NCBI RefSeq assembly: GCF_034702125.1
Contig: NC_085858.1
Span: 55,497,779-55,561,778, forward strand
Source: Engraulis encrasicolus
Lineage: Eukaryota; Chordata; Actinopteri; Clupeiformes; Engraulidae
Direction of reading: 5' to 3'
DNA length: 64,000 nt
Of the stretch, positions 11,895 to 23,428 are shown piece by piece. The position numbers were made by a program, and so were the translations under genes. Under the pieces are notes generated by a model. That model worked only from the letters and a program-made list of their open reading frames with translations, made no database searches and was not told the DNA's origin. Each line of letters opens with the position of its first letter. Position 1 is the first letter of the stretch.

Positions 11895-12640
11895 GACGCA
11901 ATACAGAAGGAAAAACACAGATGTAGAATACATGTTATTAAACCATATCTTGTGTATTTTGAGAACACTCAGTAACTAAGACCATAGACACACGTTCTGT
12001 ACAGTTATTAAGGCTCTTTAAAGACAACACAGGTTTATACAAGGAGGACAGCAAGGGCACAAAAGGAAAAAAAAGTGCAGAGTAGCCTAATGATAAATAA
12101 AAGAATATAGCCTTATAGGGTTATTAACCTAATAATAAGCAGTGAAAAAAAACATTAAGACCTTTAAAGTAGTTCATGGTAACCCTGGAATGCAAAGTCT
12201 CTAAATTCATATGTTTATCCAACATTGCATGTTGGTAAATAGACACGCGCAACTGTATCTTACTAGCCTAGGCCTAGGCCTATATGACGGTGTTGGACAA
12301 TCATATTCCAAAAATGTTTAGGGAGGTAAACCACAAACTTTCTGCAACAATTCGCAATTCATCTAATTATGCAGTTTCTAAACTGATCTAATTAGGCTAT
12401 GCCACTTCTAAATTACAATCAAATTGAACGCGTAATGATTATTGTTACCGCGCGGTGCCAACTTTTGCACCATACCTCCCTCTGCTGCCCATAGCGCACT
12501 GTACAAAATAGGATTTGAAAACTTGTAGGATGTGCCGGGAACAGATGTAATTAAATAATTTCACCTCTAATCTGACGATGGAAAATAAAGGCGCCATATG
12601 TAGACTGGCTACCCTGCTTGGTCGCCTTCTCTGGAGGTCT
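11895..12640. other. No gene recognised
   Basis: AT-rich upstream flank of the LRRC8-like gene. No repeat ends or exons were paired. Confidence 0.5.
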
Positions 12641-12912
12641 CCCTATTTCGCCATGACAACCTCAGAGAAGCACAAAAACACGTGACGCGCCCGCCTTTCA
12701 CATCCCAGATCAGCGCCCCCATTGAAGTTTGTGTGAAAGTTTCGGTACACTCCCGAAAGAACCGGACTGCACCGGACCCGAGGCATTGAAAACGACTGAA
12801 GTGCCGTTTTCTGTGTTACAACACATACTGTCAGCTGAACTACTCCATGTCACCTTGCGCAATGGGGATTTAAAGGGAAGACTTCGTCTCTTTGTCCCAC
12901 CAGCAAATCACA
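12640..12912 (+). promoter_or_regulatory. Candidate promoter and 5' non-coding exon of the LRRC8-like gene
   Basis: A locally GC- and CpG-richer stretch after an AT-rich flank. It contains an E-box CACGTG directly followed by ACGCG (12679-12688). It ends in a strong donor, ACA followed by GTAAGT at 12913. The next acceptor (CCCTGTAG ending at 13537) leads to the coding ATG. There is no obvious TATA box. The transcription start is inferred, not seen. Confidence 0.4.
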
Positions 12913-13600
12913 GTAAGTTTTCATCCTTTCAGGGATAAACATATACCTTATAAATGCTGTACAAATGGTGTTAGGAATTGCTTGAGTGTGTATAATTTGT
13001 GTGGGCGTACACTATTTTTATTTTGGTGTTTATTACCGCCTCCTCTAGTCTGTGCCACATTTGGTATGTTGTGCTGCAGAGTGCTATTTTAATCAACTTG
13101 AGAGTTCAGACCGGGTCTTCAGTCAGATTTCCCTCCTTATACCGTGATAGTAGTTGCCCGTACCATTCCTACCTAATGCATACTTCAGGACAACATTTTT
13201 GCATTTAAATAAAATGCAACTTTGTGTTTGTCATCATAATTATTCACAAGAAATGTCATGCAGTATCCCCCGTAAAACCCCTTTACCCATCCCCCATCTA
13301 CACTGAGACCTCCTGATTAGTATTACACTCAGATGAAGACTAACAAACATGTTGTGCTGGCTTACAGTGAGGCCTTTGTTTTACTTCAGCAAAAACTTTT
13401 CTGTTATTTTTTTTTCCAAGTTGCATGCGATTAGGCCATGTCTTATCAAATCACACTCAACACAACCTAGCCTGTGCTTCAATTCATTTCTACGGAGCCA
13501 TGACGTTCTTCTTTTTTAACATCTCCCTCCCCTGTAGCCAGGGGGGGTGCTGTCCCACTTCAGCTGGACGTCGGTGTGAGTCTGCTGTCCATCCGCAGCC

Positions 13601-16600
13601 ATGTTCACCCTGTCTGAGCTGGCCACTCTTAACGAGCGGCAGAGCAACAAGCTGCTGAAGCCCTGGTGGGAGGTGTTCATGGACTACCTGGTGGTGCTGA
13701 TGCTGATGGTGTCGGTGCTGGCCGGTACCCTGCTGCTCTCCAGAGACCGGGTGGTCTGCCTCCCCATCCATCCCTCCACCCCCCCAGCCTTCGGCAACCA
13801 AAGCCTGGCTTCCGACAGCCTCTCCTCCCCACCTATCCATCCTCCTCACACCTCAGCATCAGCATCACCTCCACAGCAGGGTCCTTCCAACCACCAGCCT
13901 CTCCTCTCCTCTTTTCCAACCATCTCATCCACCAGCACCAGCAGTGGTGGCGGTAGCAGCAGCAAGGTTGCGTCCCGAGGCCTGCGCACCAACATGGACT
14001 ACCAGCAATACATCTACATCAGCCAGGTGGGTACACAGTAAATGTTGCGGTGTTAATTCAACACTTAAAGAGTTCATTTAAGTCCAAATGATGTCAAATC
14101 AACTCTCTAAGTGTTAAATGAACACTGCAGAATTTACTGTGTATTCACAAAAAGGAGCTTCAGTTGCGATCAAGGTTTTAATTTAACCTTGAGGCAGTGG
14201 TACATCTTGTAATAGAAGAGCTTGGGATCCTCATTTTTATTACTAAATGGCTCCTTCAGGCATTGCATTAACAGGTTTACTACTTCGCCAGACATTTTAC
14301 TTAACACGTTTACAGTAATCCTGATCCTGTGTATTCGCTGCATTGATGTACAGTAGGTGCCTGGAACTGCATGGCGCTGGATTCAGGCTCTTGAGATTTG
14401 AGGTTTTTCTTTATCAAGAATATGGGTGTGGTAGAGCTGAATGAATACATGCTAATGCGAAATGAGGGTCCTCGATTTTAAATGCAAATTATTATTTTAT
14501 GTTTTTATGTGCTTCCGAGATATGCAGTATAGGAGGGCACCTTTTCCCAAGAAGGGCGTAGGCATTCAGCAAGCGTGTTTTTGTTGCAGGTGCCTCTGCC
14601 TTAAATGGGTTAACCAAGTCCTTGGACTATCCCCCAGGTGTGCTACCACGAGGCGCTGCCCTGGTTCTCTCGCTTCTTCCCCTACGTGGCGCTGCTGCAG
14701 TCCCTGCTGCTCATGGCCAGCGGCTGCTTCTGGTTCCACTTCCCGCTCACCTCCTCTCGCATCGAGCACTTCCTCACCATCCTGGCCAAGTGCTGCGAGT
14801 CACCATGGACGTCGCGGGCGCTCTCGCACACGGCGCGGCAGGACCGCAGCCAGAATCACGGGGGAGGAGTAGGAGGCACAGAGGAACAGCAGCAGGAGGT
14901 GGGAGTGGGGGAGAAGCGAGAGGGGAGGAGTGAGGAGGACAACAGGCCCACACAGGTCTACCACCGCCACCCCAACCACTGCTCTGCCTCCATCACCAGG
15001 CAGTCCAGCTTGGACTCGGGAACAGACAGCCCCCTGCTGGTGAGGTCCGATAGCACGTCCACAGCGGCCCCTCCGTCCCCATGCCCCTCCACGCTCTCCC
15101 GCACCTCCTCCATGTCCTCCCTGGCATTCGGAGACACCCACAGGGCCTTTCCTCCCCCACAGCACCCCCACCTGTGCCGCCTGGTCCCCGACACCACGAG
15201 GCCCATGGCCAGCCTGGACCGGAGCGACGGAGAGCAGGCGCGGGCCCTCTTCGAGAGAGTCAGGAGGTTCAGGAGCCACTGTGAGAGTTCTGATATCATC
15301 TACAAGGTCAGAGGAACATTTGAGCTGACCATGAAATGACATCAACAAGAATACAAGAGTACTTGTTTAACGTGAGCATGTGTCGGTCATGTGAGATATT
15401 TGGTGAAGTAGAACATGCAGAGACATTCCTGTTTGTGTGTAACAGCATAGAATATGTTCAATACGATTTACTTGAATATGCTTGTTTTTAATCATGTAAA
15501 ACTGGAATATTGTGCTCCATTTTTTAATAGTTTATTTTACTCTGTAGAAAAATTGAACAGGCTTTTATGACCCTGACGCATAATCATTTTCATATTTTAT
15601 TCATTTTATGCAATCCATGCAGCACAAAGCCAAGATCGATATTAGGAGGGAAATTCAGGGGAGCTTTTATTTCACTTTTTTCTCTGTGTACGTTGGTGTA
15701 CTTTGCTCAGACTGTATTCAAGGTCTTTATGAAAATGGATAAAGTAACGTCTGGCATATATACAGTATGTACCATGTATTTTCCCCTGTAGGTGTACTTT
15801 GCCCAGACAGTGTTCAAGGTGCTGAAGGTGGTGGTGATCGTGAGCTACACCACCCCTCTGCTGGGTTCCATCACCTTCACCCACATCTGCCAGCCCCTCA
15901 GCCACGCCCTGACCGGCTACCAGGCCTTCGAGTGCACCCACGCCCTGGCCTCCGTGCTGCACAAGCTGCTGGTGGTCTACCTGTGCCTGGTCGGCCTCTT
16001 CGGCCTGCTGGGCCTCTATGCCCTCAGCTGGATCTGCCACAAGTACGGCGCTGTTGCTGCTGAACGCGGGGCGAGAAGGGCAGGATGAGAGGAGAGGAGA
16101 TGAGATGAGATGAGATGGGATGAGATGAGAGCTGGGAGGAACTTGTATTCGTTCATGTGTCTCTGTCCGTCTCCATGCGTGAGTGGTGTGATTAGATGTT
16201 GTAACAGATCCTTCTCCTCCTCTTCCTCAAGGGGTTGGGTTTGGGTTGCTGTTGTGCACCAGGGGTGCTTCTTGGGACTAAGTCAGCTCGCAACTTCCTT
16301 AGTTTCAATGCAATTTCCCATAGCCAACCTATTAAGTAGCTAACTGGTTAGCAGTGACGCTTTTGAGAAATGAGGTCCAGGGCTGATCCTGTGTGTGTTG
16401 TTTTTTTGTGAGTGCTCTAAACCATCTGTTTGTGTTTTCTATTTCTAACATCTCCATGGTGTGTGGTGTGCAGCAGCTTGGGTGGCCGCATGGGCCCACT
16501 AATTTCAAGGAAAGGGGAAAGTGACCAGATAATCAGCTTTACATGCTTTGCACTCTCTGGCAGTGTAACCTTTTGTGGCAGAGTAACCTTTTGTACCACC

Positions 16601-19600
16601 AGTATGACTCCCTCACAAGCTTGTTTTTGTTCTGCTGGCACAGATTACAACAGTGGTTCACAAACTTTTTCAATGGGGAGTCCCTTTTGGACTTGAAAAT
16701 ATGTTTTGTGACCCCCCCCCCCTTCCACCACAGTCTTAGCCTAGCAATGGATTTCTAGCAGTATTAACGGAAAAACTAATATCTTGCAATATCAATGGCT
16801 AACAATAGTTTGTTACTAACCAAATAATGCAATTATGTTAGCTGTTAACCTGTCGATTTGCCGTTTTTATGCAATGTCCCTTTGTGACCACACTAGGGGT
16901 CCCCAGCCCCAGGTTGGGAACCACTGGATTGCACTGACATGACTATCCAGCCTGTTCACTTCACTTGAAAGTTCTACCACGCTGTGCTTTTGCTTAAGCT
17001 GCCATTTTGCAAAGGCACTACTGTGCAAGAGCAAGGAAATTAAGCCTCAAATACAGCCCTACCGTCTAGTCCATGTTTTGTCTGCCCGTGAGACAACAAC
17101 CTTGCTTCCTAAGCTGAACTAACAATAGAAAAAATGTTCCCGTTCTTATAATGCTCAGAGAACTAACATCCCAATTAACCTAATCTCCACCTTGGTTAGA
17201 AAATCACTGATCAGGCCTACCACACGTTTGGCTTGACTTTTGCAGAGCCTCCATCCTGACCTTGTCCCTGCAACTATACGGAACTAACAATAATAATAAT
17301 GATCCCATTCTACCCTCAGAGCACTAACTATCTAGCCTGATAATCATCGACTTTCAAATCTCGTACCGAGATTCTGGTCTGACTAAGAGGATAACTAATA
17401 ACGTTTCCAAACGGCCTGGTTTGCTGCTGATCGAGGCCAGAAAATGCTGTGCCGAAGTTTAAACCAAACATTTTCCCAGTCCCAATAGAACGTCTCTGCT
17501 TAAACCACGTTACTGCCTTGAACACGCCTCTACCCAGGACCGATGGAGCTGCTCAAATTTAATTGGTTCCCGACAAAGTGGATGGAGTTCCTGAGTTCTC
17601 CGAAGCTCAGTATTTGCATTGCTCTTGACCTGACCAGTAGCAATGCCGAAGGACTAACTAACTATAAACTATTACTAACTATCAACCTGATTTCATCTCT
17701 GCTTTTCCACCTCTACAAAGCCTACAGCCTACCCTAACCCTGCCCCTGCACCTACTGTGCGTTTTATAACTCCACAGGTCATTAAGGAATTACTCCTTCC
17801 AGTGTCTCCACGACACGGGCTCCATGCTGGATGTCCCGGACCTCTGCAACGACCTGGCCTTCCTATTGCACATGGCGGATCAGTACGACCCCCTGCTGGC
17901 CCACCGCCTCTCCGTCTTCCTGTCGCCCGTCAGCGAGACGCGGCTGCTGGAGCAGAACCTGGAGAGGCGCTGGGGCGTGGAGCGTCTGCGGGGCATGACC
18001 TCCAGCGACGCCCAGGGCCGCACCCAGCTGCAGCTGGTGGCGCTGACCAGCCTGCCGCCAGCCCTCTTCACCCTGGCACAGCTGGAGGTGCTCAAGCTGG
18101 AGCTGATCACCGACGCCAAGCTGCCCTCACAGATCTCCAACATGACGGCCCTCAGGTGACCAGTGGCACCACCTAGGGTGCTTTTGGCCCTCTTAGAAGC
18201 CATTTACACGTGGGTCAGTGACGTTTCAGCAGTAGCATACGTCAGGGTGGCACATTGATAGGCAGTATATCTTTTGAAGGAGGAGACCAACGCACACCAG
18301 AGGTTTCGAGGTGCAGGTAGCGGGTATATCAGTTCTATAGAAGAAGATACCGCACACTCCTGTAATAAGGGGTGTCTTCACTTTGCTTGTGTAAAAACTT
18401 GAGAAAAGCCATACGGCCGAAACGTTGTTTTCGTAATAAATTGCAGCACGATGGACAAGAGTGTGCGGTATCTTCTTCTATAACATTGATAGGCAGTGTC
18501 ACTATTGTACGGATTGTTGTTTTGTTTTTTTCGGTGGACTATCTAACAAACATCTTCATTGCAGCATATCAACCTCTAATTACTAATTAATTTATGGATG
18601 TTAGATGCTCCACCTGCGTTGCGACGGAGCCCTAGAAACGCCTTTGATCCGTATATGGATATTTTTCAATATAATTTACACTTTATTTGATTGCACTTAC
18701 TAAGTCTTAGCTGACACTTTAAATTACAAATTTGCAGGTTTGTAAATTACCCTCACAGATCTCGTAACATGACGGCTTTCAGAATAGACTTGATTGTGGC
18801 ACCACCTAGGGTGTTTGTGGTCCTCTAATAATTAACATAACAGTTACAGTGATGTTTTTGGGACACCTATTTTTTCTGAACAAAAGGAAGGTGTTAGATT
18901 TGAATATAGAGCCTGTAAGCTGCCCAAATTAGGCATGAGTGAGACAGCACAATAAAAAGGATAAGGACTGTAAAATGACCCAGTGTAATGAAATAATATT
19001 TGGTCATATGCTGAAAAATATATAATTTACACTTGAAATGACGAATTTGCAGGTTTGTAAGTGACCCTCGCAGATCCGAAACGACAGCCACCAGTCGTGG
19101 CACCTGAACAGGGATTGCCCCGAAGGCCTGCTACACTGAGGCTGAAACATGTTGTTATTTTTAACTTGTTTAAATATGATCTAGCTCACTTAGATGAAAA
19201 GTTTTTTATCTAAGAAGATAAAGAGTGCCTTGGATGTCCTTCATATTATGTTTCACCCAAACATAGATGTTTTTGGTCTTCTTGGAGACCTTGAACATTT
19301 TTGTAAATGGAAGGCCTATGTACTGTACTATCTGACATAGTAGGTTGTCTATAGACATTGTTATACCTGAACTAGTTCAATGAACTATAGTTATCCAGTT
19401 CATTTTGAAATGTGTGAACTGAACTTTGAACTAGTTCCTTTATAAACTTTCCCAACACTGAAAGTAGACAGCACATTGAGCACAACGTGTAGGGACTGTA
19501 CAATACATGTAGCTAAATATAGTAAATGTAAATGTAGTAAAATAAAGTAAATAAAATAATGTAAATAAACTGACTATTGAGATTAGTAAATACAAAATAC

Positions 19601-20901
19601 CAGATTTAAGGGAAGAATATGTGAAAGACAGATTGTCATCCATTGCACTATCTGGAATATGGTGTCTTGTTCGTTTAAATAGCACCAAATTAAGACCAAA
19701 GTTGACTCGCATCATTTCAGTTCTGCTAAGCTGTCTGTTCTAATCATAACACTAATCATTTACCCCCCACAGGGAGCTGCATCTTTACCACTGCACAGCC
19801 GCAGTAGAGCCGGCCGCCCTCCACTTCCTCCAGGAGCGTCTGGAGGTGCTCCACTTGACCTTCACCCAGGCCGCGGCCATCCCCGGCTGGGTCTACTCCC
19901 TGCGCGGCCTGCAGGAGCTCCACATGACCGGCCACCTGGGCTGCGAGGGCGGGGTGGGCCGCGGCTGGGGGCTGGGCAGCCTACGCCAGCTGCGTCACCT
20001 CCGCGTCCTGTCCCTCTGCGGCTCCCTGACCCGAATCCCCGCCGAGCTGGGTGAGTTGACGGGCAGCCTGGTGCGGCTGGAGATCCACAACGAGGGCGCC
20101 AGGCTGCTGGTGCTGACGGGGCTGCGGCGGCTCACGGGCCTGACGGAGCTGCTGCTACAGGGCTGCCAACTGGAGAGGCTTCCCTCCGCCCTGCTGGCCC
20201 TCACCGGCCTGCGCAGCCTGGACCTGCAGCACAACTGCCTGCGGACGCTGGAGGAGCTGCTCAGCCTGCAGCACCTGCGCCGCCTCTCCTGCCTCCGCCT
20301 GGCGCACAACCGCGTGCTGGCGCTGCCCTCGAGCGTCGGGGTGCTGCGGCGGCTGGAGCTCCTGGATCTGGCCCACAACGAGCTGCAGAGCCTACCCCCG
20401 GCGCTGTTCACCCTGCACAGGCTGCGCAGGCTCTACCTGGCCGGGAACCTGCTGGAGGTGCTGCCGGCGGAGGTGGGGGCTCTGGCGCTGCTGTCCGAGC
20501 TGGATCTGAGCGGGAACCGGCTGGAGAGCCTGCCCGCGGAGCTGTGCACCAAGTGCCTGGAGCTCCGCAACCTGAACGTGAGCCATAACTCGCTGGGTTC
20601 CCTGCCGCCGGAGCTGGGGTGCCTGAGCCAGCTGACACGGCTGGACCTGAGGGGCAACAGCCTGGAGCAGCTTCCCGCCGAGCTGGGCTGCTGTCTGGGC
20701 CTGTGCGGAGGGGGGCTGCTGGTGGAGCACTGGCTGCTGCACTCACTGCCTCGGCAGGTCAGGGAGCTCTTGACGCAGCCCTGCTCATCATCATCCACCT
20801 CCGTGTCCTCCGAGCCACCATCACGACCGGAGTCGGACAGCTTCCCCAACTTCTCTGCCAGCCACTGGAGCTTCCTGTTGGCTGCTGAGTCACGGATATG
20901 A
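13601..20901 (+). CDS. LRRC8-family volume-regulated anion channel subunit, five coding exons
   Basis: Exons 13601-14026, 14638-15306, 15792-16042, 17778-18155 and 19773-20901 join in frame to 950 aa plus TGA. All junctions are GT-AG. The start ATG follows GCAGCC, a good Kozak context. The N-terminus has the family signature LKPWW at residues 19-23, then TM1. TM2 is ~151-178 and TM3 ~366-392. TM4 is ~415-448 and ends in SLRNYSF. The cytoplasmic loop keeps GEQARALFERVRRF. About 15 leucine-rich repeats fill ~530-905. LRRC8 proteins assemble as hexameric plasma-membrane channels for chloride and organic osmolytes. Oddities: ~950 aa against ~800-860 usual, a Ser/Thr/Pro-rich first extracellular loop with one N-Q-S sequon, a Ser-rich C-terminal tail, and many introns. 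Which of LRRC8A-E it matches is not clear; it may be a divergent fish paralogue. Confidence 0.9.
14034..14141. mobile_element. Short foldback MITE beside a splice donor
   Basis: About 108 bp. The left arm CACAGTAAATGTTGCGGTG is an inverted copy of the right arm ending TTTACTGTG, with ~40 bp per arm, flanked by TA on each side. It begins just after the GTGGGT donor of the first LRRC8-like coding exon; the TA overlaps donor position +6. Confidence 0.75.
16258..16380. mobile_element. Degenerate MITE related to the 53241-53369 element
   Basis: It contains CAGGGGTGCTTCTTGGG at the left, CAATTTCCCATAGCCAAC inside, and TTTTGAGAAATGAGGTCC at the right. The same order of phrases, in a different state of decay, is seen at 53241-53369. 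Lies in intron 3 of the LRRC8-like gene. Confidence 0.45.
16651..16926. mobile_element. hAT-type non-autonomous element in intron 3
   Basis: Ends CAGTGGTTCACAAAC and TTGGGAACCACTG are inverted repeats of the hAT/Charlie class. Flanking 8-bp sequences GATTACAA and GATTGCAC match at six of eight positions, a decayed target duplication. No transposase. Confidence 0.75.
18334..18483. mobile_element. MITE with 24-bp inverted ends
   Basis: Left TATAGAAGAAGATACCGCAC... and right ...GTGCGGTATCTTCTTCTATA are near-perfect inverted repeats about 100 bp apart. Lies in intron 4 of the LRRC8-like gene. Confidence 0.75.
18725..18860 (+). pseudogene. Decayed copy of the end of LRRC8-like exon 4 and following intron
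   Basis: The segment repeats the exon 4 end (CCCTCACAGATCTC, then AACATGACGGC) and then the intronic phrase GTGGCACCACCTAGGGTG, in the same order as 18118-18200. The copy has lost the GT donor and the reading frame. It looks like a relic of a local tandem duplication. Confidence 0.7.
19036..19110 (+). pseudogene. Second, more decayed exon-4-end copy
   Basis: ATTTGCAGGTTTGTAA followed by CCCTCGCAGATCC and GTGGCACC parallels the copy at 18725-18860, with which it also shares the upstream phrase. Similarity to the true exon is weak. Confidence 0.45.
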
Positions 20902-21086
20902 AGGATACTGTTTTCGTGTTTTTTACACCTTCAATTGAATGCATTTGAAGCAGGAAAAGTAGTATACGCCGGCATAGACATGAACTTACACCCCCACTGT
21001 TTTCCATGGAAACCGTTGGTTGTTTTTCCTGATTTGCTTCCAAAGCGCCGCTTATCGGATGTCACGGTTAAAAAGGCTAATAGTGG
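20902..21086 (+). other. Presumed 3' UTR start of the LRRC8-like gene
   Basis: Sequence directly after the TGA stop, before a SINE. No AATAAA is seen before the SINE; one lies at about 21690 inside a younger element. The polyadenylation site is therefore undetermined. Confidence 0.35.
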
Positions 21087-21440
21087 GCAGCTGTGGCCTA
21101 ATGGCCAGAAGTGCTCTTGGCTTTGGAAGGTTGCAAGTTGGAATCCCATAGCATTCATTGCTGAAGTGCCTCCAAGCAAGGGGTGGGAACCCTTTTCCAT
21201 TCGAATGCCACTTCAAGTTTTATAAAGTCCTCCAACGGCTGTACTATGAACACAGACCAGGATTGAGTTGGTACAGAGTTGGGCCATGACCTCTGTCTTC
21301 TTGGTGTTTACTTGAAGACCAAAGGACTGATACAACGCTGAGATGGTTTTCTTGTACAATACCTTGTACCTAAATAACTGTAGAACACTGTGGATAAAAG
21401 CATCATTGAAGTGTAGTGTAATAATGTAATGCATACATAG
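21087..21440 (+). mobile_element. tRNA-derived SINE, second copy
   Basis: An A-box-like GCTGTGGCCTAATGGCC, a B-box-like GGTTGCAAGTTGGAATCCC and a 3' end GTGGATAAAAGCATC with a TAATG tail match the layout of the SINE at 6648-6858. The middle is longer. Confidence 0.65.
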
Positions 21441-21523
21441 ATGTGTCATTGACATGACTGTATTTGACCAGTTATGGGAACTCTGGATTCATTAGTTATA
21501 ATCCAGTGCCACATATTCTAAAT

Positions 21524-21883
21524 CAGTGGTTCTCAACCTTTTTCTTCAGAGACCTATATTTTTACCATTGTAAGCTTTGGTGACCCAATCGCACGAGGGC
21601 CCGTACGAGATGGAGTCACACGATACTCGGTTCCCTGCAAAAACTCATTAGTTATCATTTTATTCCTCAATTTGTCTTCAGTCAAATATAGAATAAATGT
21701 TTAATGTATCACTTACATTAAGTTGTTTCTATGCATATATTAGTTTAAATGCTTTGTCATTTATTCAACATGGGCTACATACGGTATTAAAATGAAACCC
21801 CTTAAAATCAAGAGGCCTTTGCGACCCACTGTGGATCTTTAGACCCATAGGTTGGGTCCCGACCCATAGGTTGGGAACCACTG
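21524..21883. mobile_element. hAT-type non-autonomous element with perfect 8-bp duplication
   Basis: Ends CAGTGGTTCTCAACC and GGTTGGGAACCACTG. The 8 bp TTCTAAAT is present on both sides (21516-21523 and 21884-21891). 360 bp, non-coding; mobilised by a hAT transposase in trans. Confidence 0.9.
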
Positions 21884-21986
21884 TTCTAAATGACCATGGT
21901 ATTTCCTGTTCAATTCAACCAGGTGATAGCTTACAGGAATTTACACTTCCACTGACGCATACTGATACTGACATTCAATGAACAAG

Positions 21987-22070
21987 CACACACACACACA
22001 CGCACACACAAGCGCACACAAGCACACGCAAGCACAAGCACACACAAGCAGTAAAAACTAACATACTGAT

Positions 22071-22129
<59 letters not shown>

Positions 22130-22130
22130 A
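21987..22130. repeat. (CA)n microsatellite
   Basis: CA array interrupted by AGCACA units and a short unique segment near 22045-22070. Confidence 0.9.
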
Positions 22131-22159
22131 CAGTAAAACCTAACATACTGATACAGACA

Positions 22160-22450
22160 TGAACAGTAAACACACACACACAGCAGCAGAAGTGCAATCA
22201 GTGATCATAAAGGCAATGTTAAGTAGTGTAGATGCTGTATGCAAGGTGCAAAGAGTAAAGTGCAAAGTGACATGGTTAAAGAAATATTTGTGGTGTGTTT
22301 TCTTCAGTGTATTGATGAGTGGAAAGAAGCTGTTTCCCAGTCTGCTTGTGCGGCACCGTGTGCTGCAGTAGCACTTCCCTGAGGCTCGGAGGGAGAACAG
22401 TTTGTGTGCTGGATGAGTGGTGAAACCAGGTTGCCCATCACTGCATCGGA
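22160..22450. mobile_element. Possible LINE 3' fragment
   Basis: The phrase GAAGCTGTTTCCCAGTCTGC followed by CACCGTGTGCTGCAG and CTTCCCTGAGG resembles a common dispersed non-coding piece of fish retrotransposons. Family and boundaries are uncertain. Confidence 0.35.
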
Positions 22451-22459
22451 CACAGGAAC

Positions 22460-23280
22460 AGAGAATCATTTGTTACTGTGCCACCGCCCAGTCAATGTCA
22501 ACCTATGTTTTCTTTTTACTAACAGCAAAAAAACAATGTTGATGTCAACCGTTGTTTTTACTAAAAACAAAAACACATAGATATTTAGATGAAAAAAAAA
22601 CACATTGTGATTGTTTTTTTTTTTACCAGAATTAGGCCTATATTTTTGAATGTACTCCATGTAATGAAAATAGTAAAATATAGACCTCGCCTAATTATAG
22701 TCACACATATCACATAAAATGAATGTCCTTTTGCTGTTACTCAGTATGAATGTCCTCTTACTGTTTTTGGGAAATTTGCGGAATAATTTCATGCCTTTCT
22801 GCATGACCAAATAAATGTCTACTCCCATGCACATTTCCAAGTTTCATCATCCTTCACATTATTTTATGTCTGTCTATTTGTCTGTCTGTTTGTTTACTGT
22901 ATGTGCTGTATTGATACACAGCGGGGAATGTGTGCATGTGTTCAAAGGAAAAGATCTGTACTCAGACATGTTTTGTAAAGGCATCATTATGGAGCGAAAC
23001 CTCTTTAGGGTTTCAGGTTTTAGTCCTCTCGTCAATTAGGCTATAATAAAGGTGAGGTGACAGCTTGTGTAGTATCACAACAAACACATTTTGGGAAGCA
23101 CACAAAACCCTCCTGCTTGTACAAAACCTACTCAATAGTCTAAGTATATAATATACAGTGGGCTATGTAAATGTGTAGTATAGTTTTGTAGTAGGCCTAT
23201 GTTTTTTTGACACTTTAAATTTGGAATTATGTGCCCAAGTCAAATCAGTCATCATGACCTCTTCAACGAGCGTCTGAAAT
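22460..23280. other. No gene recognised
   Basis: AT-rich intergenic spacer between the LRRC8-like gene and ddx39a. Confidence 0.5.
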
Positions 23281-23428
23281 AACCAATGGAATGGCTAGAT
23301 ATCATGGAGGCGGTACTTCCGGAGGGCAGTATAAGCTGTAGCTAGGCCCGTCGTCCCTTGCACATGCGGTTTTGATTCATTGAGTCAGTCTCGTTTCTCC
23401 GTCTTAAGAACTTTCCTGTGCCCGAAAG
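23281..23428 (+). promoter_or_regulatory. ddx39a: Candidate ddx39a promoter and 5' non-coding exon
   Basis: A CCAAT box lies at 23283-23287 and an ETS-type ACTTCCGG at 23315-23322. A donor AAAG followed by GTAAGA is at 23429. There is no TATA box, as expected for a housekeeping gene. The exon ending at 23428 would be spliced to 24613, one base before the ATG. Confidence 0.55.

Noticed and set aside
20433..20849. Minus-strand frames opposite the LRR exon
   Set aside because: Shadows of the Leu/Arg-rich coding exon, which has the family match on the plus strand.
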